Shown piece after piece: positions 16,120-24,323 of a stretch of 64,000 nucleotides of DNA (the first letter of the stretch is position 1; each line of letters begins with the position of its first letter). The DNA lies in assembly GCF_000308655.1 (NCBI RefSeq), contig NZ_BAGC01000040.1, forward strand, positions 62,001-126,000, given 5' to 3'. The translations under genes were made by a program, and so were the position numbers. The notes below the pieces were generated by a model that searched no databases, was not told the origin of the DNA, and saw nothing but the letters and a program-made list of their open reading frames with translations. This stretch comes from Nocardia niigatensis NBRC 100131 (lineage in GTDB: Bacteria; Actinomycetota; Actinomycetes; Mycobacteriales; Mycobacteriaceae).

Positions 16120-17477
16120 CATCCACAGACATCATCGATCCCGCCACCGAGCAGGTGCTGGCCACCATCGACGCTGCCGACGCGGCCGCCACCGATGCCG
16201 CCATCGAACGCGCGCACCGCGCGACGGCGAGCTGGCGTGCGGTCTCCCCCGGCGACCGCGCACGCCTACTGCGCCGCTTCGCCGAGGCGGTCGACGCCGA
16301 GATCGAGCAGCTGGCCCGGCTCGAGGTCAGCAATGCCGGCCACACCATCGGCAATGCCCGCTGGGAGGCCGGCAATGTTCGCGACGTCCTGCACTACAGC
16401 GCCGGCATGCCGGAACGCTTGCTGGGCAATCAGATTCCGGTCGCGGGCGGCGTGAACATCACCTTCTGCGAGCCGCTGGGCGTGGTCGGCATCATCGTGC
16501 CCTGGAACTTCCCCATGCCCATCGCGGCCTGGGGCTTCGGCCCGGCACTGGCCGCCGGGAACACCGTGGTGCTCAAACCGGCCGAGCTCACCCCGCTCAC
16601 CGCCATCCGGCTCGGGGAGCTCGCCGTGGAAGCGGGTCTGCCACCGGATGTCTTCCAGGTGATCCCGGGCCGCGGCGCGGTCGTCGGGGCCCGCTTCGTC
16701 ACCCACCCGGCCGTGCGCAAGGTGGTGTTCACCGGTTCCACCGAGGTGGGCAAGCAGATCATGGTCGGCTGCGCCGACCAGGTGAAGCGGGTGACCCTCG
16801 AATTGGGCGGCAAGAGCGCCAATATCGTGTTCGCCGACGCGGACCTCGAGCGCGCCGCCGCCACCGCACCCTACGGGGTGTTCGACAATGCCGGCCAGGA
16901 CTGCTGCGCTCGATCCCGGATCCTGGTGCAGCGCAGCGTCTTCGATCGCTTCCTGGAACTGCTCGAACCGGCCGTCCAGGGCGTACGGGTCGGCGATCCG
17001 GCCGACGAGTCGACCGAGATGGGCCCGCTCATCTCGGCCGCCCACCGCGACCGCGTCGCCGGATTCCTGGAACCGTCGACCGAGGTGGCGTTCACCGGCA
17101 CCCGCCCCGACGGCCCCGGATTCTGGTTCGCGCCCACGGTCGTCCTCCCGTCGAGCCCCGAGGACCGGGTACTCACCGAGGAGGTGTTCGGACCGGTGGT
17201 GGCCGTGCTGCCCTTCGAGGACGAAGCCGATGCCCTGCACCTCGCCAACGACACCGAGTACGGCCTGTCCGGCTCCATCTGGACCTCCGATGTCGGGCGC
17301 GCGCTGCGGGTGGCCCGCGGCGTCGAGGCCGGGAACCTGTCGGTGAATTCCCATTCCTCCGTGCGCTATTGGACGCCGTTCGGCGGATTCAAGCAGTCCG
17401 GTCTGGGCCGCGAACTCGGCCCGGACGCCGCGCGCGCCTTCACCGAGACCAAGAACGTCTTCCTCGCCACCGAATGA
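16116..17477 (+). CDS. NAD(P)-dependent aldehyde dehydrogenase
   Basis: ALDH superfamily enzyme, 453 residues. It has the cofactor-binding segment VPWNFPMPIA, VFTGSTEVGKQI (Rossmann loop), catalytic glutamate in TLELGGKSANIV, nucleophilic cysteine in GQDCCARSRI (CC at the site), and PFGGFKQSGLGRELG near the end. It should oxidise the gamma-glutamyl aldehyde produced in this pathway to the acid. The GTG start overlaps the stop of the hydrolase gene. Length is slightly short at the N-terminus compared with the usual 480-500 residues, but all catalytic blocks are present. Confidence 0.9.
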   Translation: MTSTDIIDPATEQVLATIDAADAAATDAAIERAHRATASWRAVSPGDRARLLRRFAEAVDAEIEQLARLEVSNAGHTIGNARWEAGNVRDVLHYSAGMPERLLGNQIPVAGGVNITFCEPLGVVGIIVPWNFPMPIAAWGFGPALAAGNTVVLKPAELTPLTAIRLGELAVEAGLPPDVFQVIPGRGAVVGARFVTHPAVRKVVFTGSTEVGKQIMVGCADQVKRVTLELGGKSANIVFADADLERAAATAPYGVFDNAGQDCCARSRILVQRSVFDRFLELLEPAVQGVRVGDPADESTEMGPLISAAHRDRVAGFLEPSTEVAFTGTRPDGPGFWFAPTVVLPSSPEDRVLTEEVFGPVVAVLPFEDEADALHLANDTEYGLSGSIWTSDVGRALRVARGVEAGNLSVNSHSSVRYWTPFGGFKQSGLGRELGPDAARAFTETKNVFLATE

Positions 17478-17507
17478 ATCCGCCCGCCCCTCATCGAAGG
17501 AGATACG

Positions 17508-18272
17508 TTGCAGCGCTTACAGGATCGAGTCGCGGTCGTCACCGGCGGCGGCAGCGGCATCGGCCTCGCCACCGTCCGGCGCTTCGCCCAGGAGGGCGCG
17601 AAGGTCGTGGTCGCCGATATCGACGCCGCCGCCGGTGAGGCCGCCGCAGCCGAGGTCGGCGGGCTCTACGTGAAGGTCGACGTCACCGACGAGGACCAGG
17701 TGCGGGCCATGTTCCAGGCCGCCGTCGACACCTACGGCGGCCTCGACATCGCTTTCAACAACGCGGGCATCTCACCGCCGGAGGACGATTCGATCCTCAC
17801 CACCGGCCTCGACGCCTGGAAGCGGGTGCAGGAGGTCAATCTGACCTCGGTGTACCTGTGCAGCAAGTACGCCATCGAGCACATGCTCGTGCGCGGCAAG
17901 GGCTCGGTCATCAATACCGCGTCCTTCGTGGCCGTCATGGGCGCGGCCACCTCGCAGATCTCCTACACCGCCTCCAAGGGCGGCGTGCTGGCCATGAGCC
18001 GGGAATTGGGAGTCCAGTTCGCGCGCCAGGGCATTCGCGTGAACGCGCTGTGCCCCGGCCCCGTCAACACCCCCCTGCTGCGGGAGCTGTTCGCCAAGGA
18101 TCCCGAGCGCGCCGCCCGCCGCCTGGTACACATTCCCACCGGCCGCTTCGCCGAGCCGGAGGAGATCGCCGCCGCCGTGGCCTTCCTCGCCAGCGACGAT
18201 TCCTCCTTCATCACCGCCTCGCAGTTCCTGGTCGACGGCGGCATCTCGGGCGCGTACGTCACCCCGCTGTAG
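17508..18272 (+). CDS. Short-chain dehydrogenase of the gamma-glutamylation operon
   Basis: SDR of 254 residues with TGGGSGIG at 12-19, NNAG at 84-87, Tyr153 and Lys157 in SYTASKGG, and a C-terminal VDGGISGAY. Its TTG start is supported by GAAGGAG six bases upstream. It ends the operon and stops 11 bases before the convergent permease gene. In the proposed route it would oxidise the alcohol group of gamma-glutamyl-ethanolamide (or a similar amino-alcohol conjugate) to the aldehyde used by the ALDH. This fills the place that a flavin amine oxidase occupies in the putrescine pathway. Confidence 0.88.
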   Translation: MQRLQDRVAVVTGGGSGIGLATVRRFAQEGAKVVVADIDAAAGEAAAAEVGGLYVKVDVTDEDQVRAMFQAAVDTYGGLDIAFNNAGISPPEDDSILTTGLDAWKRVQEVNLTSVYLCSKYAIEHMLVRGKGSVINTASFVAVMGAATSQISYTASKGGVLAMSRELGVQFARQGIRVNALCPGPVNTPLLRELFAKDPERAARRLVHIPTGRFAEPEEIAAAVAFLASDDSSFITASQFLVDGGISGAYVTPL

Positions 18273-18283
18273 CCCAACGCATT

Positions 18284-19837
18284 TCAGGCGCTGACCGGGG
18301 CCTCCTCGGCCTCCGGCGGCTCCTCCACCGTCCGTTTGGGCCCGGTGAACCAGCGCCGGGCCGAGACGAACCACCAGATCGCGATCGCGCCCACCACGCC
18401 GACCAGGGTGAGGGGCGCGTAATTCACCGCGTTCCAGGTGAATCCGTCCACCCACGGATAGCCGTGGTCGTCGGTGGGCAGGATGAACAGCACACTGATG
18501 ATCACGATCCAGATCAGCGCGATGATCCCGATCGGCCGATACCAGCGGCCCAGCTGCCACGGGCCGGCCTGGAATCGGTTGCCGCGCAACAGCCGCAGCA
18601 GCACCGGAATCCCGTAGGCGATGTACAGACCGATGGTGGCCACCGAGGTGGCGGCGGCATACGCGGTCGGGGCATTGGCAGCGGGCACCAGCATCGACGG
18701 AATCAGCAGCATGAACGCGAACACCGAGACGAAGAAGACCGCGTTCACCGGAACCCTCCGCACCGACAGTTTCGCCCAGAGCCTGGACCCCGGCACCGCG
18801 CCGTCGCGCGCGAACGCGAACAGCATGCGCGAGGCCGCGGTGACCGAGGCGTAGCCGCAGAACAATTGGGCGACGGCGGCGATGATCAGCAGCAGCCCCG
18901 ACCAGAACGAATTCAGCGAATTCTGCAGGATGTAGATGACCGGATATCCGCTGTTCTTCGTCGGGTCGAGCGCGTCGTCGAGATTCGGGATCGCGAAGGT
19001 CACCGCCATGATGAGCAGATAGCCCGCGACCGCCGACACCACAATCGTGTTGATGATCCCCTTGGCCGCCATGCGGGAAGCATCGTGCGTCTCCTCCGAC
19101 ATGTGCGCCGAGGCGTCGTACCCGGTGAACGTGTACTGCGCGTGCAGCAGCCCGAGCAGGAAACTGAACGCCACGCCGCCGAACCCGATCGCGCTGTTGT
19201 CCACGGTCTTGGTGAACACGAACCCGATGCTCTGATGGTGGCGCGCACCGAAACCCAGCACCACCACGAAGATGGCCACACCGCCCACATGCCACCAGGC
19301 CGACACATTGCTGATGACCGCCGACAGGTGCGGGCCGATGATGTTCAGCACCGCGTGCAGCACCAGGATCCCGGTGAACACCGCGAAGATGGCGTTGCGG
19401 TCGGTCCCGATATCCCAGCCGATCACGTTGAGTACCACGGTGGTGAAAATGGCCGCGCCGTAATCGATGGCCGCGGTCACCGCGATCTGCCCGATCAGGT
19501 TGAACCAGCCGGTGAACCAACCCCACATCGGGCCGCCCAGCTCCGACGCCCACCAGTAGAGCCCGCCGGAGGTCGGGTAGGCCGAGGCCAATTCGGCCAT
19601 GGCCAGCCCGACGAACAACACCATCACCGAGACCAGCGGCCAGCCCCACGCCATGGTGATCGGCCCGCCATTGGACAGGCCGATCCCATAGCTCGCCAGG
19701 CCACCGGTGAGAATCGAGACAATGGTGAAACTGATGGCGAAATTGGAGAATCCGGACCAGGATCGCGCCAATTCCTGTTTGTAACCGAGTTCGGCGAGCC
19801 GCCGTTCATCATCGGATCGAGGCTGAGTTGCGGTCAT
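18284..19837 (-). CDS. APC family amino acid/amine permease
   Basis: Cytoplasmic-membrane transporter of 517 residues with about twelve helices. The N-terminal signature ARSWSGFSNFAISFTIVSIL and PTSGGLYWWASELGG are typical of the APC superfamily (GABA/choline/amine-type members); GYDASAHMSEET is the conserved helix-6 region. It lies convergent to the synthetase operon, which suggests it imports that pathway's substrate. A hairpin occurs in its leader at 19854-19877. The C-terminus is long and acidic (EEPPEAEEAPVSA). Exact substrate not determined. Confidence 0.9.
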   Translation of the reverse strand: MTATQPRSDDERRLAELGYKQELARSWSGFSNFAISFTIVSILTGGLASYGIGLSNGGPITMAWGWPLVSVMVLFVGLAMAELASAYPTSGGLYWWASELGGPMWGWFTGWFNLIGQIAVTAAIDYGAAIFTTVVLNVIGWDIGTDRNAIFAVFTGILVLHAVLNIIGPHLSAVISNVSAWWHVGGVAIFVVVLGFGARHHQSIGFVFTKTVDNSAIGFGGVAFSFLLGLLHAQYTFTGYDASAHMSEETHDASRMAAKGIINTIVVSAVAGYLLIMAVTFAIPNLDDALDPTKNSGYPVIYILQNSLNSFWSGLLLIIAAVAQLFCGYASVTAASRMLFAFARDGAVPGSRLWAKLSVRRVPVNAVFFVSVFAFMLLIPSMLVPAANAPTAYAAATSVATIGLYIAYGIPVLLRLLRGNRFQAGPWQLGRWYRPIGIIALIWIVIISVLFILPTDDHGYPWVDGFTWNAVNYAPLTLVGVVGAIAIWWFVSARRWFTGPKRTVEEPPEAEEAPVSA

Positions 19838-19853
19838 GCTAGCTCCCGAGTGA

Positions 19854-19877
19854 AAACGCCGCCCTCACACGGCGTTT
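19854..19877 (-). promoter_or_regulatory. Hairpin/palindrome in the permease leader
   Basis: AAACGCCG and CGGCGTTT form a perfect 8-base inverted repeat with an 8-base gap, 17 bases upstream of the permease start codon and just before its GGGAG ribosome-binding site. It could be an operator or an RNA hairpin that affects translation. Confidence 0.35.
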
Positions 19878-19930
19878 GCCAGGAGCCCAGTGTGCGGTAA
19901 TCCGGTCCCGAACGCAGGCCAACGGGCAAA

Positions 19931-20117
19931 CTAGTCGGCCGGTCCGGAAACCCAGGGGAGCGCGCGGCGCGGGACGTCACCGCGGCGCGGCTTCCGTCCC
20001 GCCGTGGAATGGGCGCGGGCGCCGAGCTTTTCGGCGATGGCCGGCCGCTCGGGACAGCTCGCGACGGGCGCCCGCGGTCAGCACCCCGGCGGGCAGGGTC
20101 AGGTGAATCAGCGGCAT
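19931..20117 (-). pseudogene. Frameshifted tautomerase family gene remnant
   Basis: From ATG 20117 the frame reads MPLIHLTLPAGVLTAGARRE, the start of a 4-oxalocrotonate-tautomerase-like protein with the catalytic Pro just after the initiator Met. Around codon 25 it falls into an arginine-rich shadow frame. The +1 frame instead continues naturally (AIAEKLGARAH) before running to a stop at 19931. A normal member would be 60-130 residues with a second conserved half, which is absent. It is divergent from the TetR at 20214 with two operators between them, so the TetR has probably lost its target. Confidence 0.6.
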
Positions 20118-20148
20118 CTACGTGTTCCTTCGCTTCCGATCGGCTGCC

Positions 20149-20197
20149 TATAACAGTCGTTATGATCGAGGGACGGTACGCTATGACGGTTGTTATA
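20149..20197. promoter_or_regulatory. Two TetR operators: TATAAC-N4-GTTATG and TATGAC-N4-GTTATA
   Basis: Two inverted repeats of the form TAT(A/G)AC-N4-GTTAT(A/G) lie at 20149-20164 and 20182-20197, with centres 33 bases apart (about three helical turns). The second sits 17 bases before the TetR start at 20214. Paired palindromes of this size are what a TetR dimer pair binds, so autorepression is likely. Confidence 0.7.
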
Positions 20198-20213
20198 GAC
20201 AGGGAGGAAGTCG

Positions 20214-20813
20214 ATGGCGGGGACGCCGGGCGAGACCGCGGATTCGCGCGGGAAACTCGTAGCCGGGGCGGCCGACATGATCCGGCGGCGCGGTCTGAAC
20301 GCGACCAGCGTGCGCGAGCTGGCCAGGTACGCCCGCGCGCCGCTGGGATCGACCTACCATTACTTCCCCGGCGGCAAGACCCAGCTCGCGACCGAGGCGG
20401 TCACCTTCGCGGGAGATCTCGCGGCGACGCTGCTCGCCCGGGAACTGGAGAAGGGGCCGATCAACGGACTGCGGGCCTTCCTGCACATGTGGCGGAAGGT
20501 CGTGGTGGACAACGAATTCCGCGCCGGCTGCCCTGTGCTCGCAGTCGCCGTGGAGGACCTGCCCGAGGCCGAGGGCGCGCCGCGCGAGGCGGCCGCGGCG
20601 GCGTTCGGTCGCTGGACCGAGCTACTGGCCGACTCCATGTGCGGACATGGGGCCGAGCGGGCCGAGGCCGAGCACACGGCGACCCTGATCGTCGCCGCCG
20701 TCGAAGGAAGCGTGGCCATGTGCCGGGCACAGCAGAGTGTCGAGCCCCTGGACCGGATAGCCGCACAGCTGGAACCGCTTGTGCGGTCGACGATTTCGCG
20801 CCACCGGACCTGA
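20214..20813 (+). CDS. TetR family regulator (LmrA/YxaF-like)
   Basis: Repressor of 199 residues. DNA-binding domain at ~10-55: GAADMIRRRGLNATSVRELA, then LGSTYHYFPGGKTQLATEAV. The GGKTQL after the recognition helix and the C-terminal FAGDLAATLLARELEKG are characteristic of the LmrA/YxaF subgroup. The ATG follows AGGGAGGAAG. It lies beside two clear operators and a broken divergent tautomerase gene. Its end is 20 bases from the convergent ArsR-rhodanese gene. Ligand unknown; subgroup members sense small aromatics or drugs. Confidence 0.9.
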   Translation: MAGTPGETADSRGKLVAGAADMIRRRGLNATSVRELARYARAPLGSTYHYFPGGKTQLATEAVTFAGDLAATLLARELEKGPINGLRAFLHMWRKVVVDNEFRAGCPVLAVAVEDLPEAEGAPREAAAAAFGRWTELLADSMCGHGAERAEAEHTATLIVAAVEGSVAMCRAQQSVEPLDRIAAQLEPLVRSTISRHRT

Positions 20814-20833
20814 AGCTCGAACCGGCGGTCCCG

Positions 20834-21505
20834 TCAGGCCCCGATCGCGACCGGATACCCGGCCAGCCGCCACTCCAGCATCCCGTCGGTGAGGCGAACG
20901 GCGGTGCGCCCCTGCGCAGTCAGCAGTCTGATGGCGTCATAGGCCAGCACGCAGTACTCGCCACGGCAGTAGGCGACGACCCTGGTGTCGGCGGGCAGCT
21001 CCGAAATGCGTTCGGCCAGTTGCTCGATCGGGATCGACAGCGCCCCCGGGATGTGCCCGGCCAGGTATTCCGCCACCGGGCGCACATCGAGCACGACCAC
21101 CGACGGATCCTCGGCCACGGCAAGAAGTTCGGCGGCGGTGATCTCCTGCGCCCCGTCTTCGCCGAGATAGTCGGCCCGCGCGCCCGGGACGGCCGCCTGG
21201 TGCGACTCGGCGACCTTGAGCAGCAGAGCCAGCAATTGCGCGACATCATCACCGGCGAGCCGGTAGTGGATGCGCACCCCCTCCCGCCGGGTGGTCACCA
21301 GACCGGCCTGCTTGAGGGTCTGCAGATGCGCCGACGCGGTGGTCAGGTTCAGTCCGGCGGTACTCGCCAGCGCCTCGACCGTCCGCTCGCCCTGAGCCAG
21401 CAAATCCAGCAGCTCCAGCCGCTTTCCGCTGGACAGCGCCTTACCGCTGGCCGCGAACGCCTCGTAGAGACGGGTCTTCTTCTCACTCTGGGCGGTATCC
21501 ACCAC
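20834..21505 (-). CDS. ArsR-type regulator fused to a rhodanese domain
   Basis: Two-domain protein of 223 residues. The N-terminal ~95 residues form an ArsR winged helix (RLELLDLLAQGERTVEALA, TTASAHLQTLKQAGLVTTRR). Residues ~125-223 form a rhodanese domain with VVVLDVRPVAEYLAGHIPGA and the active-loop cysteine in VAYCRGEYCVLAYDA. The ArsR half lacks an obvious cysteine metal site, so the rhodanese cysteine may carry the signal (persulfide or reactive sulfur) or act enzymatically. I chose GTG 21505 because GGAGG lies five bases before it; the frame opens at a TTG at 21517 inside the operator. Confidence 0.88.
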   Translation of the reverse strand: MVDTAQSEKKTRLYEAFAASGKALSSGKRLELLDLLAQGERTVEALASTAGLNLTTASAHLQTLKQAGLVTTRREGVRIHYRLAGDDVAQLLALLLKVAESHQAAVPGARADYLGEDGAQEITAAELLAVAEDPSVVVLDVRPVAEYLAGHIPGALSIPIEQLAERISELPADTRVVAYCRGEYCVLAYDAIRLLTAQGRTAVRLTDGMLEWRLAGYPVAIGA

Positions 21506-21515
21506 GACATCCTCC

Positions 21516-21533
21516 AATAATCCTTGGAATATT
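21516..21533. promoter_or_regulatory. Candidate ArsR operator AATAATCC-TT-GGAATATT
   Basis: Imperfect inverted repeat (6 of 8 pairs) just upstream of the ArsR-rhodanese start and touching its ribosome-binding site. It is AT-rich, as usual for ArsR-family operators. Autoregulation is inferred. Confidence 0.45.
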
Positions 21534-21737
21534 CTACGCCTCGTAGCATGGAGCGCCCGCCGCAGTCACGCCGATCCGCACCTCAGGCGCTGGACCGCGG
21601 GGCAGTCAGACCGCGCGAAATCCCGACGCGGTGACTGCGACCAGCCGATCCACCGCGGCCTCCGAGGTCGCGTAGACACAGTGTCTCGATAGATTCGAAG
21701 GACCAACCACGGCCGACCCTCCCGACAGGAGAATTCC

Positions 21738-22355
21738 GTGTTCCCGCCCGAAGACCCCCACCCCGAGTACCACGACCCCAACGCACCCGACACCCTGTAC
21801 GCGACGAAACCGCCGTGGGACATCGACCGCCCCCAGCCCGCCTTCGCCGCCCTCGCCGAGGCCGGCGCCCTGCGCGGCCGGGTCCTCGATCTCGGTTGCG
21901 GCACTGGCGAACACGCGCTGCTCGCCGCGAGCCTGGGTCTGGACGCCACCGGGATCGACCAATCCGCGCACGCACTCGAACTGGCCCGCGCCAAGGCCGC
22001 CGACCGCGGCCTGAAAGCCCGTTTCGTACGGCACAGCGCCCTGGATCTGGCCACCCTCGGCGAAAGCTTCGACACCGTGCTGGACTGCGGTCTGTTCCAC
22101 CTGTTCGACGGCGCCGACCGCACCGCCCTGGTGGACGGGCTGGCCACGATCATCCCGCCCGGCGGGCGCTATTTCCTGCTCGGTTTCAGCGACAGCCAGC
22201 CCGGCACCTGGGGTCCGCATCGCTTGCGCCGCACCGATATCGAGTCCGCGTTCACCGATGGCTGGCGAATCGATTCGCTCGAACCGACCACCCTCGACAT
22301 CCTTCCCAGCCCCACCCCGGTGGCAGCCTGGCTCGCCGCCCTCACCCGGCAGTGA
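21738..22355 (+). CDS. Class I SAM-dependent methyltransferase
   Basis: Rossmann-fold methyltransferase of 205 residues. Motif I is VLDLGCGTGEHALLAASLG, with the acidic ribose-binding residue in GIDQSAHALELA and motif post-I LDCGLFHLFDG. The start region (PPWDIDRPQPAFAAL) is typical of thiol/tellurite-type or thiopurine-like small methyltransferases; the exact acceptor is unclear. It ends in GTGA shared with the DUF2218 gene, so the two are coupled. GTG start at 21738 follows GACAGGAGAA. Confidence 0.88.
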   Translation: MFPPEDPHPEYHDPNAPDTLYATKPPWDIDRPQPAFAALAEAGALRGRVLDLGCGTGEHALLAASLGLDATGIDQSAHALELARAKAADRGLKARFVRHSALDLATLGESFDTVLDCGLFHLFDGADRTALVDGLATIIPPGGRYFLLGFSDSQPGTWGPHRLRRTDIESAFTDGWRIDSLEPTTLDILPSPTPVAAWLAALTRQ

Positions 22356-22708
22356 TTCCCGTGCCCGCACTCGAATCCCGCGTTCCGACGGACCGGTCGG
22401 CCCCCAACCTGCGTCAGTTCCGCACCCACGCCGAGGCCATGGCGTCTCCGCGCGGCCACCGCGTCCACGCCGATGATCCCCAGTCCGCCAATGACATTCA
22501 CCTGCGCGTCGAGGGCGCCGACGGCAGCACCACGGCTCACTTCGACCCCTGGGGCCACTGCACCGTCACCGCCGAGCCCCAGGCGCTGGTGGTCCGCATC
22601 GACGCGACGGACACGGCCGCTCTGCACCGCATCCGCGACATCCTCACCCGCGATCTGACCCGTTTCAGCGGCGGCACGCTCACCGTCGACTGGCGCGATC
22701 CGGACTGA
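22352..22708 (+). CDS. DUF2218 domain protein
   Basis: A 118-residue small protein of the DUF2218 family, found in actinobacteria and proteobacteria often beside siderophore or redox genes. The recognisable blocks are a Pro/Arg/His-rich start (VPTDRSAPNLRQFRTHAEAM), GSTTAHFDPWGHCTVTA and the C-terminal RDILTRDLTRFSGGTLTVDW. The GTG at 22352 overlaps the methyltransferase stop; GTG 22361 is an alternative. Function not established in the family. Confidence 0.7.
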   Translation: MIPVPALESRVPTDRSAPNLRQFRTHAEAMASPRGHRVHADDPQSANDIHLRVEGADGSTTAHFDPWGHCTVTAEPQALVVRIDATDTAALHRIRDILTRDLTRFSGGTLTVDWRDPD

Positions 22709-22721
22709 TCCGAGCGTTCCA

Positions 22722-23110
22722 TTGCTCAGCCGAGCAATCCGGCTGGTCCGGGACAGCTGGCGCTCCGGCGCACCGGGGCTGTGGACACCGGCCACGCTGT
22801 TCACGCAGCGACCCACGATGCGCGGCTTCGCCCGCACCATCGTCACGGTCAAGATCGGCGAAGCGGGCTCCCGGGAGTGGGATGCCCGCTGGGACAGCGA
22901 CTCCCGCTTCCGGCACCAGGCGCGCGTGCTGACCGCGGTGTGGGGCACGGCGTTCACCCTCGACGCCGTCATCCGCGTGGCCTTCGCCTACACCCTGCCC
23001 CTCGACCCATTCCCCTGGCCACCACGCTGCAATGGCTTGTCGTCCTCACCGGGCTGATCACCTTCCACATCGTCCATGTCGCCCGCCACGGCCTGAAAGT
23101 CCGAAGCGCG
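22722..23110 (+). pseudogene. Fragment of a VC0807-family membrane protein, frameshifted
   Basis: Reads protein-like from 22722 (LWTPATLFTQRPTMRGFART) through WDSDSRFRHQARVLTAVWGT and a helix ending in AYTLPLD near 23000. The natural continuation ATTLQWLVVLTGLITFHIVH is then in another frame and runs to about 23105. Together these match the C-terminal half of VC0807-type proteins (several membrane helices). The N-terminal helices are missing and the 3' end abuts the convergent LuxR gene. So it is N-truncated and carries one frameshift. Confidence 0.6.
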
Positions 23111-23122
23111 CCCGGCAGCCGG

Positions 23123-24025
23123 TCAGCGGCCGGGCGGCGCGAGCAACTGCAGCCCCTCACGGACCGCGAGGGCGGCGAGCTCTGTACGGGAACCGCAGTG
23201 CAGCTTGGCGAGGAGATGTTCGATATGGGTCGCGACAGTCTTGGGACTGACCACCAGCCGGGCCGCGATCCCCGCATTGGTGTCGCCGAGGGTGACCAGG
23301 TGCAGGGTGTGCAGTTCACGAATGGTCAGCCCGTGCGGGCGGGCGGTGCGATGCTCGGTGACCAGCACCTCGCCACGCGGTCCCGGAATGAGTTCGACAC
23401 GGTGGCAGACTCTTTCGGCGTCGAGCCACAGGAATCGCCCGGCCGCCGGGACATGAGCGAGCAGGTTCCACAGCGCGGCGCCGTCGCGCAGGTGCGGGCC
23501 CGGCTCGCGATGATCGAGAGCGACACCGCCCGCGGCCGTGCGCACCCTCGCATGGGTAGCCGGATCGAGCCGGCGGGCCAGCAGATTCGGTTCCTTCATG
23601 AGGTCGCAGGCGTGAGCGAAAACCGGCAGCAGCCGGTCGATGGCCTCGCGCCGCCGGTCGGTGGCGGCATCGGCCCGGGTCCAGCTGACATGCACCGACC
23701 CCACGTAGCGACCGCCGCGCACCTGCAGCGCGGCCGACGCCCCCTCCCGGAAGCCCGCCGGAATCAGCAGCCTGCCGGTGACGGTATCGGTCACGTCGAT
23801 GTGCCAGCCATCGCGGAAATCGCGCCACCGCATGGCGTGCGGCACCGTGCTGACCAGGTGATAGGTCGCGGTATCGGCGCCGAAACCCGTGGTGGCGTGC
23901 CGCAGGATCGCGGCGGAGTAGCCGTGGCTGGCCAGCACGTGATGGCGGCCTGCCGTGTCCAGCGGATCGAACACGATGACCGCCACCGCCTGGGCGGCGG
24001 TGAATCCGCGCAGGGTGTCCAGCAA
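23123..24025 (-). CDS. LuxR family regulator with GAF-like sensor region, start uncertain
   Basis: C-terminal LuxR helix-turn-helix: LTIRELHTLHLVTLGDTNAG, then VVSPKTVATHIEHLLAKLHC. The preceding ~230 residues are GAF-like (AVAVIVFDPLDTAGRH, LLIPAGFREGASAALQVRGG). The frame is open upstream to 24976 across the amidase gene on the other strand. Between residue Leu at TTG 24025 and an ATG at 24325 there is no standard start codon, though the intervening codons back to about 24115 look coding. I give the TTG as a conservative start. A mutated or unusual start is possible. Direct targets unknown; the divergent amidase is the obvious candidate. Confidence 0.65.
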   Translation of the reverse strand: MLDTLRGFTAAQAVAVIVFDPLDTAGRHHVLASHGYSAAILRHATTGFGADTATYHLVSTVPHAMRWRDFRDGWHIDVTDTVTGRLLIPAGFREGASAALQVRGGRYVGSVHVSWTRADAATDRRREAIDRLLPVFAHACDLMKEPNLLARRLDPATHARVRTAAGGVALDHREPGPHLRDGAALWNLLAHVPAAGRFLWLDAERVCHRVELIPGPRGEVLVTEHRTARPHGLTIRELHTLHLVTLGDTNAGIAARLVVSPKTVATHIEHLLAKLHCGSRTELAALAVREGLQLLAPPGR

Positions 24026-24323
24026 CTGCGCGGCCTGTTCGCCGATCTCGGGATCGAGGTTCGGTGGCGGCGAATCCGCCTGTGCGGCAGCCGCTTCCGT
24101 CCCTCCGGGGGCGAGGTGATCGTGAACTTTCGTGGGCGTGCGCTTTCCGTGAATCCGCTGAGCTGACCCGAGGCTAGCAGTCCCGCGAGCGATCCGGGGG
24201 CAAACTCGGGCGGTCCGAGAAATCGGTGAATCGACCGATGGTCGTGCCGCACCACGACGGTCAGGATGACTCGCAACGAACAGCGATTCAGTGTTCGGAC
24301 CAGAGTGCAGAGGAGATTCCGGC

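Noticed and set aside
17772..19649. Minus-strand frame of 625 codons and a plus-strand frame of 680 codons (17858-19900)
   Set aside because: Both are GC-rich shadows of the SDR and the permease, with glycine/arginine-rich text and no motifs.
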